Part shown: in pieces, positions 63,801 to 64,000 of the stretch | Position numbering within the stretch: the stretch's first letter is position 1 | How the letters are laid out: each line of letters begins with the position of its first letter | DNA from: Bacteroidales bacterium | GTDB taxonomy: Bacteria; Bacteroidota; Bacteroidia; Bacteroidales; F082 | Assembly: GCA_024400305.1 (NCBI GenBank) | Contig: JAKSMX010000005.1 | Location: forward strand, 57,616 to 121,615 | DNA: 64,000 nt | Reading direction: 5' to 3' | Position numbers and translations under genes: made by a program | The notes under the pieces: generated by a model | What the model was told of the DNA's origin: nothing | Databases searched by the model: none | What the model saw: the letters and a program-made list of their open reading frames with translations, nothing else

Positions 63801-64000
63801 ATGAAGTACCCCATCGGAACCCAGACGTTCAGCACCATCATCGAAAACGGGATGGTATATGTCGATAAGACCGCCCTTGTTTACGACCTCGCGCAGAAAC
63901 ATATTTGTTTCCTGTGCCGTCCGCGCAGGTTCGGAAAATCATTGTTAATATCAACGCTTGAAAGCTATTTCAAAGGCGAGAAGGAGCTTTTCAAAGGATT
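63801..64000 (+). CDS. AAA-ATPase-like / PD-(D/E)XK nuclease (DUF1703) protein, N-terminus (partial)
   Basis: The 66 codons in the window begin [24 protein letters not shown] and contain [24 protein letters not shown]. This is the typical start of the AAA_ATPase-like family whose C-terminal part carries a PD-(D/E)XK nuclease-like domain (DUF1703). The Walker A is the family form RPRRFGKS. The rest of the gene lies beyond the right edge. The role of these abundant Bacteroidales proteins is not known; a link to mobile DNA or conflict systems is likely. Confidence 0.85.
   Translation, partial: MKYPIGTQTFSTIIENGMVYVDKTALVYDLAQKHICFLCRPRRFGKSLLISTLESYFKGEKELFKG

Overview
The window looks like chromosomal DNA of an anaerobic, fermentative member of the Bacteroidales. 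The signs are Bacteroidetes-type promoters (TAnnTTTG near -7) ahead of many genes, two proteins with type IX secretion C-terminal sorting tails, a PorE-like envelope protein, a fused SecDF, a MurA with Asp in place of the fosfomycin-target Cys, a DUF4290 protein and a trimeric [FeFe]-hydrogenase. No rRNA, tRNA or CRISPR array was seen.

Layout. 1-600: start of a secreted protein and rpmH. 632-6626 (minus): pepD, then a seven-gene cluster of an acetyltransferase, an [FeFe]-hydrogenase-like iron-sulfur protein, two HATPase proteins, two DRTGG proteins and a PHP-domain protein. 6868-13286 (plus): queH, a nucleotidyltransferase-like gene and a four-gene operon for an electron-bifurcating-type [FeFe]-hydrogenase (small ferredoxin, HydB, HydA, HydC). 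The minus-strand cluster is of the kind found beside such hydrogenases in other anaerobes and probably senses or tunes their redox state. 13400-14122: an internally deleted insertion sequence. 14302-32344 (minus): the complete str-S10-spc-alpha ribosomal region from rpsL to rplQ, including fusA, secY, map, infA and rpoA, preceded by a long structured leader.

32982-52847 (plus): uvrD/pcrA, a DUF4290 gene, murA, a secreted Omp28-like protein, grpE-dnaJ, an ABC exporter pair, secDF, a PorE-like gene, purM-prfA and pyrF. Short palindromic repeats with compensatory stem changes lie in two of the gaps. 53057-64000: an accessory region with two copies of a module made of a small XRE-type regulator and a secreted coiled-coil/TPR protein. 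The second copy continues into an ECF-like sigma factor and a membrane protein that may be its anti-sigma factor; the first keeps only a few codons of the sigma gene. The copies share a 260-bp perfectly identical block in otherwise diverged genes. Each module is flanked by a divergent gene of a PD-(D/E)XK nuclease-associated family (Rpn type, AAA-ATPase/DUF1703 type). Between them lie a second Omp28-like secreted protein and ilvE.

Strongest candidates for something undescribed: the hydrogenase-linked sensory cluster, the duplicated XRE-TPR-sigma module, and the pseudoknot-capable leader upstream of rpsL.
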